40,427 nt of DNA from Achromobacter sp. UMC71 (GCF_014170305.1 NZ_LZZT01000046.1:1-40427), one strand, 5' to 3'. Counted from the first letter of the stretch, positions 26,115 through 35,182 are shown. A program made the numbers and translations. Notes: a model not told the origin generated them from the sequence alone.

Positions 26115-27086
26115 ATGCGCACCGACTCCCCCTTGCGCTTCGCGCTGCCCGTTGCTTGCGCATTCAGTCTGTTGCTGCTGGCCGCTTGCGGCAAAGGCGG
26201 CGATGCGGTGTATCAGGGCTACGTCGAAGGCGAATACCTCTATATCGCGTCGTCCGAAGCCGGCCGGCTGGACACGCTGTCGGTGCAGCGCGGCCAACAG
26301 GTCGCCGCGGCCGCGCCGCTGTTCGCGCTGGAAGCCACCCGCGAAACCGCCGCGCGCGACCAGGCCGGCGCCCAGTTGGCGGCCGCCGCTGCGCAGTTGC
26401 AGGACATCGCCACCGGCAAGCGCCCGGCCGAGGTCGACGTCAACCGCGCCCAGCTCGCCCAGGCCGAAGCCGCCAGCCGCCGGTCGGCGGCCCAGTTGGC
26501 GCGCGACACCGCGCAGTTCCGCGCCGGCGGCGTGGCCCGGGCGCAATTGGACGACAGCCGTGAGCAGGCCCAGTCGGATGCGGCGCGGGTGCGCGAATTG
26601 CGCGCGCAACTGGACGTGGCCAACCTGCCCGGCCGCCAGGACCAGCGCCGCGCCCAGGCCGCCCAGGTCGACGCCGCGCGCGCCGCGCTGACGCAGGCCG
26701 AATGGACCCTGGCGCAAAAGCGCCTGGCCGCGCCCGCCGCCGGGCTGGTCTTCGACACGCTGTACCGTGTGGGCGAATGGGTGCCAGCCGGCAGTCCGGT
26801 CGTCAGCCTGCTGCCGCCGGGCAACATCAAGGTGCGCTTTTTCGTGCCCGAGGCGGTAGCCGGTTCGCTCAAGCCCGGCCAGCAGGCCACGGTGCGCTGC
26901 GACGGCTGCGGCGATCCCGTGCCGGTGCGCATCGACTACATCTCGCCGCAGGCGGAATACACGCCGCCGGTGATCTACAGCCGCGAAACCCGCGGCAAAC
27001 TGGTCTACATGGTCGAGGCGCGTCCGGCGCCGGACGCGGCGACGCGGCTGCATCCGGGCCAGCCGGTAGAGGCGGCGTTGCAATGA
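26115..27086 (+). CDS. HlyD-family membrane-fusion lipoprotein (efflux adaptor)
   Basis: A 323-residue periplasmic adaptor. The signal sequence ends in a lipobox (LLLLAACGKG), so it is lipid-anchored. It has the barrel-sandwich start YQGYVEGEYLYIASSEAGRLDTLSVQRGQQVAAAAPLFAL, then a long Ala/Gln/Arg helical hairpin (about 75-200) with ENRAQLAQAEA-like heptads, then KRLAAPAAGLVFDTLYRVGEWVPAGSPVVSLLPP and a beta-barrel end. It resembles YbhG. It would link the inner-membrane ABC permease to the outer-membrane factor encoded downstream. The start lies two bases after the TetR stop, and its own stop overlaps the ATPase start. Confidence 0.9.
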   Translation: MRTDSPLRFALPVACAFSLLLLAACGKGGDAVYQGYVEGEYLYIASSEAGRLDTLSVQRGQQVAAAAPLFALEATRETAARDQAGAQLAAAAAQLQDIATGKRPAEVDVNRAQLAQAEAASRRSAAQLARDTAQFRAGGVARAQLDDSREQAQSDAARVRELRAQLDVANLPGRQDQRRAQAAQVDAARAALTQAEWTLAQKRLAAPAAGLVFDTLYRVGEWVPAGSPVVSLLPPGNIKVRFFVPEAVAGSLKPGQQATVRCDGCGDPVPVRIDYISPQAEYTPPVIYSRETRGKLVYMVEARPAPDAATRLHPGQPVEAALQ

Positions 27087-28045
27087 ACGGCGCGCCCGCC
27101 TCCCCCCAAACGCCCGGCGGCTACGTCATCGACGTGCATGGCCTGAACAAGCACTTCGGCGACAAACACGTGGTCAACGACGTGTCGCTGCAAGTGCGCG
27201 AAGGCGAGATCTTCGGCTTCCTGGGCCCCAACGGCAGCGGCAAGACGACCAGCATCCGCCTGATGTGCGGGCTGCTCACGCCGGATTCGGGCAGCGGCAC
27301 GTGCCTGGGCTACGACATCCTGAAGGACAGCGCGCAGATCAAGCGCCAGGTCGGCTACATGACGCAGAAGTTCTCGTACTGGGACGACCTGACCATCCGC
27401 GAGAACCTGGACTTCGTCGCCCGCATGTACGGCATGCCTCAGCGCCGCGAGACCGTGGACCGCGCGCTGGAAGACCTGGGCCTGAAGAGCCGGGCCGGGC
27501 AATTGACGGGGTCGCTGTCCGGCGGCTGGAAGCAGCGCCTGGCGCTGGCCGCCTGCCTGTTGCACCAGCCGCGCCTGCTGCTGCTGGACGAACCCACGGC
27601 GGGCGTGGATCCGACCGCCCGGCGCGACTTCTGGGAGCAACTGCACGAGCTGGCCGCGCGCGGCATTTCGGTGCTGGTCAGCACCCACTACATGGACGAG
27701 GCCGAACGCTGCCACAAGCTGGCCTACATCTCCTACGGCAAGCTGTTAACGCAGGGCACGGCCGACGAGGTCATTGCCGAGCAGCACCTGACCACCTGGG
27801 CCATTCACGGCCACAACCTGGTGCCGCTGGCGCAGCAACTGCGCGGCGCGCCCGGCGTGGACCAGACGGTGGCCTTCGGCTCGGCGCTGCACATCAGCGG
27901 CCGCGACGCCGCGCAACTGGAACGCACCCTGAACCAGGCCATCGCCGGCCAGGACTTGCGGCTCGAACAAATCGACACCAGCCTGGAGGACGTCTTCATC
28001 TATCTGATGAAGCAGTCCGCCGACAACTTCGCGAGCCCGGCATGA
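27083..28045 (+). CDS. ABC-2 type exporter ATPase
   Basis: A 320-residue ATP-binding subunit. It has Walker A GPNGSGKTT (about 48-56), the Q-loop MTQKFSYW, the signature SLSGGWKQRLALAACLL, Walker B LLLLDEPTAGVDP and the switch histidine VSTHYMDEAERC. One ATPase domain is present, so it must dimerise, unlike E. coli YbhF, which carries two fused copies. The C-terminal 80 residues (from about IAEQHLTTW) form the usual extra domain of drug-export ATPases. The ATG at 27083 overlaps the adaptor stop (ATGA). It powers the permease encoded next. Confidence 0.92.
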   Translation: MNGAPASPQTPGGYVIDVHGLNKHFGDKHVVNDVSLQVREGEIFGFLGPNGSGKTTSIRLMCGLLTPDSGSGTCLGYDILKDSAQIKRQVGYMTQKFSYWDDLTIRENLDFVARMYGMPQRRETVDRALEDLGLKSRAGQLTGSLSGGWKQRLALAACLLHQPRLLLLDEPTAGVDPTARRDFWEQLHELAARGISVLVSTHYMDEAERCHKLAYISYGKLLTQGTADEVIAEQHLTTWAIHGHNLVPLAQQLRGAPGVDQTVAFGSALHISGRDAAQLERTLNQAIAGQDLRLEQIDTSLEDVFIYLMKQSADNFASPA

Positions 28046-29187
28046 GACGCCACCTGGAAGGCTTTTCGTGGTCACGCTGGTGGAGCATGGTGCTCAAGGA
28101 ATTCCTGCAGCTGCGGCGCGACCGCATCACGTTCGGCATGATCGTGGGCATACCCATCATGCAGCTGGCGCTGTTCGGCTACGCCATCAACACCAACCCC
28201 AAGCAGATGCCCACCGCCGTCATCGTGGCGGACCACAGCCCCTTTACCCGCAGTTTCGTGGCGGCCATGAAGTCGTCGGACTACTTCAATATCGTGGAGG
28301 AACTACCCGACGAAGAGGCCGGCCGCGCCGCGCTGGCGCAGGGCCGCGTGCTGTTCGTGGTGACCATTCCGCCGGATTTCACCCGCAAGCTGCTGCGCGG
28401 CGAACGCCCAGCCCTGCTGATCGAGGCCGACGCCACCGATCCCATGGCCACCGGGCTGGCGATCGGCTCGGCCAACCAGCTGGCCCAGGCCGTGGCGCAG
28501 AAAGACCTGACGGGCCCGCTGGCCCGCCTGGCCGGCGGCCAGCCGCCGTTCGACGTGCGGGTGCACCAGCTCTACAACGAAGAACAGATTTCGCAATACA
28601 ACACCGTGCCGGGGCTGATGGGCGTGATCCTGACCATGACCCTGGTGATGATGACCGGGCTGGCCATGACGCGCGAACGCGAACGCGGCACCATGGAAAA
28701 CCTGCTGGCCATGCCGGTGCGGCCGCTGGAGGTCATGACCGGCAAGATCGTGCCGTACATCGCCATCGGGCTGATCCAGGCCACCATCATCCTGCTGGCC
28801 GCGTATTTCGTCTTCCATGTGCCGTTCCTGGGCAGCCTGCTCACGGTCTACCTGGGCGCGCTGATCTTCGTGGCCGCCAACCTGACCGTGGGCATCACGC
28901 TCTCGTCGCTGGCGCAAAACCAGCTGCAGGCCATGCAGCTGACGATGTTCTACTTCCTGCCCAACATGCTGCTGTCCGGCTTCATGTTCCCGTTCCTGGG
29001 CATGCCCAAGTGGGCCCAGTACCTGGGCAACCTGCTGCCGCTGACGCACTTCAACCGCCTGATCCGCGGCATCCTGCTCAAGGGCAACGGCTGGTGGGAC
29101 CTCTGGCCCGCCATCTGGCCGATGCTGCTGTTCACCGTCATCGTCATGACCGCCGCCGTGAAGTTCTACCGCCGCACCCTGGATTGA
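28042..29187 (+). CDS. ABC-2 type exporter permease
   Basis: A 381-residue inner-membrane permease of the YbhS/YbhR type. One helix lies near the N-terminus (about 28-48, MIVGIPIMQLALFGYAI), then a periplasmic domain of about 130 residues, then five helices from about 190 to 375. The family motif is MTGLAMTRERERGTMENLLAMPVRPLEVMTGKIVPYI, and LLSGFMFPFLGMPKWAQYLGNLLPLTHFNRLIRGI follows. The ATG overlaps the ATPase stop (ATGA). Only one permease is encoded, where E. coli has two (YbhS and YbhR), so a homodimer is expected. The substrate is unknown; drug or toxic organic export is the usual role. Confidence 0.92.
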   Translation: MRRHLEGFSWSRWWSMVLKEFLQLRRDRITFGMIVGIPIMQLALFGYAINTNPKQMPTAVIVADHSPFTRSFVAAMKSSDYFNIVEELPDEEAGRAALAQGRVLFVVTIPPDFTRKLLRGERPALLIEADATDPMATGLAIGSANQLAQAVAQKDLTGPLARLAGGQPPFDVRVHQLYNEEQISQYNTVPGLMGVILTMTLVMMTGLAMTRERERGTMENLLAMPVRPLEVMTGKIVPYIAIGLIQATIILLAAYFVFHVPFLGSLLTVYLGALIFVAANLTVGITLSSLAQNQLQAMQLTMFYFLPNMLLSGFMFPFLGMPKWAQYLGNLLPLTHFNRLIRGILLKGNGWWDLWPAIWPMLLFTVIVMTAAVKFYRRTLD

Positions 29188-29195
29188 AGGCCGCC

Positions 29196-30680
29196 ATGCC
29201 CAGCCCTCGCTCGCGTCTTGCCCGCGCCCCGCTCACCCGCCACATTGCCCCGGCCCTCTGCGCCCTGCTGGCGGGCTGCGCGGTCGGCCCCGACTTCACC
29301 CGGCCGGCCGCCCCGCCGGTCACGGCCTATACCGCGCCTCGGGAAGACGCGGCCGGCGCGCAGCCCCGTATCACCGCCGCCGATATTCCCGCGCAGTGGT
29401 GGCAATTGTTCCGCTCCGACGCGCTGGACGCGCTGGTGCGCCAGGCGCTGGACGCCAGTCCGACGCTGGAACAGGCCCGTGCCCGCCTGCGCCAGGCCGG
29501 CGAAGACCTGAACGCCGAGACCGGCGGCCGCCTGCTGCCGGCCGTCGACGCCAATCTTTCCGCCACCCGGCAGAAGGTCGACCCGTCGGCCTACGGCGTG
29601 CCGGTGACCGAACAGCCCGCGCCGTTCACGCTGTACAACGCGTCCATCGACGTGTCCTATACGCTGGACGTGTTCGGCGGCAACCGCCGCGCGCTGGAAG
29701 GCCTGGCCGCCCAGGTGGACTACCAGTCGCACGAATGGCAGGCCGCGCGCATGACGCTGGCCGCCAACGTGGTCACCACCGCCATCCGCCAGGCGGACCT
29801 GAACGAACGCATCGCCATCACGCGCGACCTGCTGGCCGCGCAGCAGCGCCAGCGCGACATCATGCGCCAGCGCCTGGCGGCCGGCGGTATCGCCGAAGCC
29901 GACCTGCGCAACCAGGAACTGCTGCTGGCGCAAACCGAAACCACCCTGCCGCCGTTGCAATATCAACTGGCCCAGGCCACGCATCAGCTGGCCACTTACC
30001 TGGGTCAGCCGCCCGCCGCCTGGCAGGCCCCGCCGCTGCGCCTGGTCGACCTGACCCTGCCCGCCGAGATTCCCGCCGGCGTGCCGTCGGCGCTGACCCG
30101 GCAGCGGCCGGATATCCTGGCGGCCGAAGCCCTGTTGCACCAAGCGTCGGCCGATGTGGGTGTGGCCACGGCCAATCAGTACCCGCGGTTCACCCTGACC
30201 GCCAGCTTCGGGTCGCAACGCACGCGGGCCGGCGATATCACCGATGGCGTCAACGTATGGAACCTGGGGCTGGGCGTGGTGCAACCGCTGTTGCGCGGCG
30301 GTGAACTGCGCGCCCGCACGCGGTCGGCCCAGGCTGCCTACGAGGCCGCGCAGGCCGGCTACCGGCAGACCGTGCTGGACGGTTTCCGGCAGGTGGCCGA
30401 CGCCCTGCGCGCCGTGCAGACCGACGCCCAGGCTTTCGACGCCTACGACACCGCCTGGCGCCGCGCCGACGACGCCGCGCGCATCGCCCAGGGCCGCTAT
30501 CAGGCCGGCGGCATCAGCCACCTGAGCCTGCTCGACAGCCAGCGCCAACTGCTGCAGACGCGGCTTTCGCGCAGCGCGGCCGACGCGGCGCGCTACGCCG
30601 ACACCGCCGCGCTGCTGCAGGCGCTGGGCGGCGGCTGGTGGAACGAAGCGCAGGAACCGGCACAAAACGCTTCCCCGTAA
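29196..30680 (+). CDS. Outer-membrane efflux lipoprotein (NodT/OprM family)
   Basis: A 494-residue outer-membrane factor. The signal peptide ends in a lipobox (LLAGCAVGPDF), followed by the family start PAQWWQLFRSDALDALVRQALDASPTLEQARARLRQAGEDL. The repeated helical-barrel halves contain VSYTLDVFGGNRRALEGLAAQVDYQ and VVQPLLRGGELRARTRSAQAAYEAAQAGYRQTVLDGFRQVADALRA. Proteins of this family form a trimeric channel-tunnel through the outer membrane and periplasm. The start is eight bases after the permease stop. It completes the tripartite pump, an unusual gene content for YbhGFSR-like sets, which normally borrow TolC. Confidence 0.92.
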   Translation: MPSPRSRLARAPLTRHIAPALCALLAGCAVGPDFTRPAAPPVTAYTAPREDAAGAQPRITAADIPAQWWQLFRSDALDALVRQALDASPTLEQARARLRQAGEDLNAETGGRLLPAVDANLSATRQKVDPSAYGVPVTEQPAPFTLYNASIDVSYTLDVFGGNRRALEGLAAQVDYQSHEWQAARMTLAANVVTTAIRQADLNERIAITRDLLAAQQRQRDIMRQRLAAGGIAEADLRNQELLLAQTETTLPPLQYQLAQATHQLATYLGQPPAAWQAPPLRLVDLTLPAEIPAGVPSALTRQRPDILAAEALLHQASADVGVATANQYPRFTLTASFGSQRTRAGDITDGVNVWNLGLGVVQPLLRGGELRARTRSAQAAYEAAQAGYRQTVLDGFRQVADALRAVQTDAQAFDAYDTAWRRADDAARIAQGRYQAGGISHLSLLDSQRQLLQTRLSRSAADAARYADTAALLQALGGGWWNEAQEPAQNASP

Positions 30681-30686
30681 CGCCCC

Positions 30687-30713
30687 GCAAACCCGCGCCA
30701 AATCAGGGTTTGC
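30687..30713. terminator. Possible terminator after the efflux operon
   Basis: GCAAACCC (30687-30694) pairs exactly with GGGTTTGC (30706-30713) across an 11-base loop, seven bases after the outer-membrane factor stop. It is followed by AAAATC rather than T residues, so it is a weak candidate on the plus strand. It could instead be a leader structure of the next gene. Confidence 0.35.
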
Positions 30714-30826
30714 AAAATCATGTCCGAGAATTCGGGTCAGAAAGTGGTGTTGTGCGACGTTTAGGAATCGGTTGTATCCGATGCATCATGCATGCGCTCA
30801 AGCTGCACAGATCTCGACAACGATTC

Positions 30827-31546
30827 ATGAATGACCTACTAGACCTGATCGTCTTCTCGCCCGACCCCCGTCAACGCATGCACCGCAGTGATGCACTGGC
30901 GGGAATGGGTTTCTCGCCTCGCAACTGCGAGGATTCCAACGGCCTGTTCCGTCTGTTCCAGGCCCGGCGCACGCCGCTGCTGGTGATGGAAGCCGAATTG
31001 ACCGACCTGTGCATGGCCGTCGCAGGTCTGCGCGCCATGGACACCACTGCCGGCATCGTCGCGGTATCCACCTTCGATTCCCCCGAAAACCGCATACTGG
31101 GCTTGCATTGCGGCGCCGATGCGTGCTTTCAGCCCGAAGTCGCCACTGCCGAGATCGCCGCGGCGCTACAGGCCCTGGTGCGCCGCGTGCCCGTGACCGG
31201 CCGCCGGCCGCTCGAGGCCGAGCCGCGCGCCGCCACGGCGGGCGCCGCCGACGGCAACGGCAAATGGCAGTTCCAGGACGCCGCCTGGACCCTGGTCAGC
31301 CCGCGCGGCAAGCGGCTGGCGCTGACCCAGGCCGAGCGCGACTTCCTGCTCAAGCTCACCACCAGCCCGGACAAGCGCATGCCCCGCGGCGACCTGCCGC
31401 CCGGCGATCCCCATGCCGGCCGCGAATCCGTGCGCCGCACGGACGTGGTCGTCAGCCGGCTGCGGCGCAAGGCGCAGGAAACCAATATGGAATTGCCGAT
31501 ACGGACGGTGTGGGGCTGGGGGTACGCGTTTACGGGGGATATCTAG
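30827..31546 (+). CDS. OmpR-type regulator with non-canonical receiver domain
   Basis: A 239-residue protein from the ATG at 30827 (an in-frame ATG at 30788 would add 13 residues; neither has a strong ribosome site). Residues about 1-115 fold like a receiver but the active site is altered. Where the phosphorylated Asp belongs (xLLLDL) the sequence reads LLVMEAEL, placing Glu55 there, and the switch Lys region reads CFQPEV (Q102). The DNA-binding half (about 140-239) is a winged helix: LTQAERDFLLKLTTSPDKRMPRGDL, then DVVVSRLRRKAQE and IRTVWGWGYAF. Phospho-control is unlikely. No sensor kinase is nearby. Confidence 0.8.
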   Translation: MNDLLDLIVFSPDPRQRMHRSDALAGMGFSPRNCEDSNGLFRLFQARRTPLLVMEAELTDLCMAVAGLRAMDTTAGIVAVSTFDSPENRILGLHCGADACFQPEVATAEIAAALQALVRRVPVTGRRPLEAEPRAATAGAADGNGKWQFQDAAWTLVSPRGKRLALTQAERDFLLKLTTSPDKRMPRGDLPPGDPHAGRESVRRTDVVVSRLRRKAQETNMELPIRTVWGWGYAFTGDI

Positions 31547-31680
31547 GGCCTGTTCACACTAGAAGGCGCCTCGCATGAGTACCCAAATGAGTGACTATCA
31601 AGGTGCGAAGCGCAGTCGCGGCCGGCCCCCGGCGAGCATTCGCAACGCTGAGAGGCGCTCATTTGGGTACTCACCCTTCG
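31547..31680. repeat. Nested inverted-repeat element, possibly mobile or repetitive
   Basis: TGAGTACCCAAATGAG (31576-31591) is mirrored exactly at 31658-31673, 66 bp apart, enclosing a smaller pair TGCGAA/TTCGCA (31604-31609 and 31639-31644). The unit begins just after the regulator stop with GGGCCTGTTCACACTAG. Base composition and codon texture differ from the neighbouring genes, and no protein is convincing inside. It looks like a miniature repeat element; its copy number in the genome is unknown. Confidence 0.5.
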
Positions 31681-31792
31681 GGCAGGCCGGCCCGGAACGA
31701 GGCTGGGCCGGCGGCCGGGCGGCGTATCATGCGACGTGGGGCGCCCTTGCCGGCGCTGGCCCCTGTTCAACCTCATCCGCCTTCGTCCCGCC

Positions 31793-32275
31793 ATGGAAGT
31801 CTACGACCGCCTGCAAGCCTTGCTGACCCAGCACCAGGCCAGCTACCGCCTCATCTCGCACCCGGCCGCCGGCCGCTCGGTGGAGGTCGCGGCCGTGCGC
31901 GGCACCGCCGTCAGCCAGGGCGCCAAGGCGCTGGTGTGCCGCGTGAAAATATCGTCCAACCAGCGCAAGAACGTGCTGGCCGTGTTTCCCGCCGACCAGC
32001 AGGCTGACCTGGAAGCCATCGCCCGAGCGGCCGGTGGCAAGAAGGCCTCGCTGGCCTCGCAAGACCTGGCGCGTGAACTGACCGGCTGCGAGATCGGCGC
32101 GATTCCGCCCTTCAGCTTCAATCCGGACCTGCACCTGATGGTGGACCCGACCCTGCGCCAGCGGCACGATGAAATCGTGTTCAACGCCGGACGGCTGGAT
32201 GCCTCCATCCTGATGCGCACCGAAGACTACTTCCGGCTGGCAGCGCCGCAAGAGGCGCCGCTGATCAAGAACTAG
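31793..32275 (+). CDS. YbaK/EbsC family aminoacyl-tRNA deacylase-like protein
   Basis: A 160-residue protein of the YbaK/ProX editing fold. It begins MEVYDRLQALLTQHQASYRLISHPAAGRSVEVAAVRGTAVSQGAKALVCRV, with the conserved lysine in the GAKAL strand, and continues to KKASLASQDLARELTGCEIGAIPPFSFNPDLHLMVDPTLRQRHDEIVFNAGRLDASI, which is the family signature. Members hydrolyse mischarged aminoacyl-tRNA, such as Cys-tRNA(Pro) or Ala-tRNA(Pro). The subfamily here cannot be fixed. The ATG at 31793 is the first methionine matching family length. It is separated from the FUSC gene by a short gap and may be co-transcribed with it. Confidence 0.88.
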   Translation: MEVYDRLQALLTQHQASYRLISHPAAGRSVEVAAVRGTAVSQGAKALVCRVKISSNQRKNVLAVFPADQQADLEAIARAAGGKKASLASQDLARELTGCEIGAIPPFSFNPDLHLMVDPTLRQRHDEIVFNAGRLDASILMRTEDYFRLAAPQEAPLIKN

Positions 32276-32336
32276 CCAACGCCCAGAGCCTGCCTTGTCT
32301 CGCCCGATCAGCCCATCCCGCGCCCGCGCTTCCAAT

Positions 32337-34280
32337 ATGCGCTGGCTGATGAGCCTGGCGCACATGGAGCCGTCGCCAGTCAGCCGCTGGGTGGCCCTGC
32401 GCGCCGCCCTGGCTATCGGCCTGCCGACCGCCGCAGGCCTGGTGCTGGACCAGAGCGCGGCGGCCGCGCTGGTGGCGTTGGGCGCCCTGCCCGCCATCAC
32501 CGGCGACAACGGCGGCCCCTACCGCAACCGCGCGCTGTCCATCGGGTCCACCGTCTTCGGCGGCGCGCTGGGCTACTTCCTGGGCACGCTGCTGGCCGGC
32601 CACGGACTCTGGAGCGCCGCGGGCATGACCGTGCTGGTGCTGCTGGCCAGCCTGGTCGGCACCTTCAACAACATTGCCGCCGTCGCCACGTTGCAGTTCG
32701 CCACGTATGTGATCGTGGGCGCCAGCCTGACCTCGCCCCTGCCGCCCTGGCTGCCGTCGGTGCTGGTGGGAGCCGGCGGACTGTTCGGCCTGGCGCTGAC
32801 GCTGCTGGGCTGGGTGGTCAACCCCATCGCGCCGGAACGCGCGGCGGTGGCGCTGGCCTACCGCAAGCTGGCCGCCATGTTCGCGGCCATCGGCACTTCG
32901 CGCATCATGACCGCGCGCCGCGACATGGAAGCCGCCATGACCACCGCCTACAACACGGTCCTGGCCGCGCGCGGCCGCGCCGCGGGCCCCTCGCCGCGGC
33001 TGGCGCGATTGGCCGCGCAACTGCAGGCCTGCACGCCGCTGTCGGACGCCGCCTTGGCGCTGGCGCGCGCCGGCCGGGTGCTGCCGCCGGAAGGCGCGCG
33101 GGTGATGAACCGGCTGGCGGACCGCGTGGAAAACGACGCCCCGCCGGCTCCGGCCGACGACATCGCCACGCTGCGCCAGGCCGGCTTGGCGCCCCTGGCC
33201 GATGCGCTGGCCGGGGTGCAGCCGCTGCTGGACGGCAGCGGCCCGGCGCAGCCATCCAGCGACTTTCCGGCCCTGCCGCCGGCGCGGCCGCGCACGCCCT
33301 GGCGCGTGCTGGCGCAGACCTACCGGCCGGGGCCGACCACCCGGCGCTACCTGATCCGGCTGGGGCTGTGCCTGATCGCCGCCGAGGCCGTCGCCCACGC
33401 CTTTGCGCTGCCACGCTCTTACTGGGTGCCGCTGATCGTGGTGGTGGTGTTCAAGCCAAACTTCGGCTCGGTCTTCGCCCGCGCGCTGCAGAGCTGCGCC
33501 GGCAGCGTGGTCGGCGTGGCCATCAGCGCCACCGTGCTGGCGCTGGACCGCAGCGGCATCGCCAGCCTGGTCACGGTGATCGCGCTGGCTGCGCTGCTGC
33601 CCTGGTCCATCCGACGCAACTACGGCCTGTTCTCGGCGATTCTGCTGCCCATCCTGATGCTCTTGATCGGCGCGCTGCAGCCGGGCAGCTGGCCGATCGC
33701 GCTGGCGCGGCTGGTGGACGTGGCGGTGGCCGCGGGCATCGTGCTGGCGGTGGGCTACCTGCCCTGGATGCGGATCGAACGCCACAACCTCGATCAGGCG
33801 GTGGCCAATGCCATCGACACGCTGGCCGCCTATCTGAATACCGTGTTCCAGGCCGACGCCGCTGCCCGCCATGAGCTGCGCGCCCAGGCCTACGCCCGTC
33901 TGTCGGACCTGCGCATCGCGTTGCAGCGCGGCCTGTCCGAGCCGCGCCTGGTCAGCCGTCGGGCACTGGCCTGGTGGCCGGTGGAAGTGGCGCTGGAGCG
34001 CGTCGCCAATGCAGTGTCGGACACCGCGTGGTCATTGCCTGCCGGCCAGCCGCCACCTGCGCCGGCCGAACTGGCGCAGCTGGCTGCCGTGCTGCACGCG
34101 ATGGCCGAGGCCGTGACGAATGGCGCGCCGGTGACGCTTGACCCGGTCACCGCGCCCGTGCCAGCACTGCACGAAGCGGCCGCCGCCATCGAATCCCTGC
34201 GCGCGACGCTGACGGGCCCCGCGTTCGCGGCCACGCCCGGCAAGCCCGCCCCCTCGCAACCGAACGCCAACCAGGTCTGA
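32337..34280 (+). CDS. FUSC family inner-membrane protein
   Basis: A 647-residue protein from the ATG at 32337; a TTG at 32295 would add 14 residues. There are two blocks of hydrophobic helices: an N-terminal one (about 20-150, including LRAALAIGLPTAAGLVLDQSAAAALVALGALPAITGD) and a C-terminal one (about 335-480, with PRSYWVPLIVVVVFKPNFGSVFARALQSCAGSVVGVAI). Each is followed by a cytoplasmic helical domain. This is the aromatic acid exporter/FUSC layout (AaeB, YccS). Substrate unknown; small aromatic acids are typical. The gene is followed three bases later by the NRDE gene, which suggests an operon. Confidence 0.88.
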   Translation: MRWLMSLAHMEPSPVSRWVALRAALAIGLPTAAGLVLDQSAAAALVALGALPAITGDNGGPYRNRALSIGSTVFGGALGYFLGTLLAGHGLWSAAGMTVLVLLASLVGTFNNIAAVATLQFATYVIVGASLTSPLPPWLPSVLVGAGGLFGLALTLLGWVVNPIAPERAAVALAYRKLAAMFAAIGTSRIMTARRDMEAAMTTAYNTVLAARGRAAGPSPRLARLAAQLQACTPLSDAALALARAGRVLPPEGARVMNRLADRVENDAPPAPADDIATLRQAGLAPLADALAGVQPLLDGSGPAQPSSDFPALPPARPRTPWRVLAQTYRPGPTTRRYLIRLGLCLIAAEAVAHAFALPRSYWVPLIVVVVFKPNFGSVFARALQSCAGSVVGVAISATVLALDRSGIASLVTVIALAALLPWSIRRNYGLFSAILLPILMLLIGALQPGSWPIALARLVDVAVAAGIVLAVGYLPWMRIERHNLDQAVANAIDTLAAYLNTVFQADAAARHELRAQAYARLSDLRIALQRGLSEPRLVSRRALAWWPVEVALERVANAVSDTAWSLPAGQPPPAPAELAQLAAVLHAMAEAVTNGAPVTLDPVTAPVPALHEAAAAIESLRATLTGPAFAATPGKPAPSQPNANQV

Positions 34281-34283
34281 ACC

Positions 34284-35078
34284 ATGTGTCTTGCCGTCCT
34301 GGCCCTGCACGCCGTGCCGGGCATCCCCGTCCTGATCGCCGCCAACCGCGACGAGTTCCACGCCCGCCCCACGCTGCCCGCCGCGCAATGGCCCGACGCG
34401 CCGCAGGTCTACGGCGGGCGCGACGGCCTGGCCGGCGGCACCTGGATGGGCGCGACCGCCCGCGGACGCTACGCGCTGGTCACCAATTTCCGCGAACCCG
34501 GCCGGCAGATCGCCGATGCGCCGTCGCGAGGCGCGCTGGTCGAGGACTTCCTGCGCGGCGCCCTGCCGCCCGCCGATTACATCGTCGCCGCGCATGCCGC
34601 GGGCCAGGCCTACAACGGCTTCAACCTGATCGTGGGCGATGCGCGCGGCGCCTGGTACGCCAGCAACCGCGACACCGCGCCGCGTGCCCTGACGCCGGGC
34701 GTGTATGCCCTGTCCAACCATCTGCTGGATACGCCGTGGCCCAAGCTGGCGCGCACCAAGACGGCCTTTGAACAGGTGTTGAAGGGCAGCCCCCAGCCCG
34801 ATCTGCCTGCGCTGTTCAGCGCGCTGGCAGACAACCGTCCCGCCGACGATGCCGATCTGCCCGCCACCGGCCTGCCACTGGATCGCGAAAGACTATTGAG
34901 CAGCCCGTTCATCATCAGTCCGAACTATGGAACCCGCAGCTCGACCGTGCTGGCGCTGCGCGACGATGGCGCCGGCGAGCTGACCGAACGGCGTTTCGCC
35001 CCCGACGGCTCAGTCAGCGGCGAAAGCGCCCTGGCCTTTGCCTGGCGCGACGAGGGCGCAAGCGATATCCTGAAATAG
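34284..35078 (+). CDS. NRDE/TANGO2 family protein
   Basis: A 264-residue protein with the family-defining MC start (Cys2 could become the N-terminus) and the NRDE motif at residues 21-24 (IAANRDEFHARP). Later family features are GGRDGLAGGTWMGATARGRYALVTNFREP, YNGFNLIVGD, YALSNHLLDTPWPKLARTK and the end FIISPNYGTRSSTVLALRDDG. The fold is like an N-terminal nucleophile hydrolase. Human TANGO2 has been linked to haem and lipid metabolism, but the bacterial role is not settled. The ATG is three bases after the FUSC stop. Confidence 0.92.
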   Translation: MCLAVLALHAVPGIPVLIAANRDEFHARPTLPAAQWPDAPQVYGGRDGLAGGTWMGATARGRYALVTNFREPGRQIADAPSRGALVEDFLRGALPPADYIVAAHAAGQAYNGFNLIVGDARGAWYASNRDTAPRALTPGVYALSNHLLDTPWPKLARTKTAFEQVLKGSPQPDLPALFSALADNRPADDADLPATGLPLDRERLLSSPFIISPNYGTRSSTVLALRDDGAGELTERRFAPDGSVSGESALAFAWRDEGASDILK

Positions 35079-35182
35079 GCTGCGGAAACAATCCGTAGGC
35101 ATCCCTTGCTGCCTGCGGCGAACTCGCCACGCACATCTGGGTCGAATCCTGTGTCGCGTGATCATTCCGTCAGGAGAACCTC

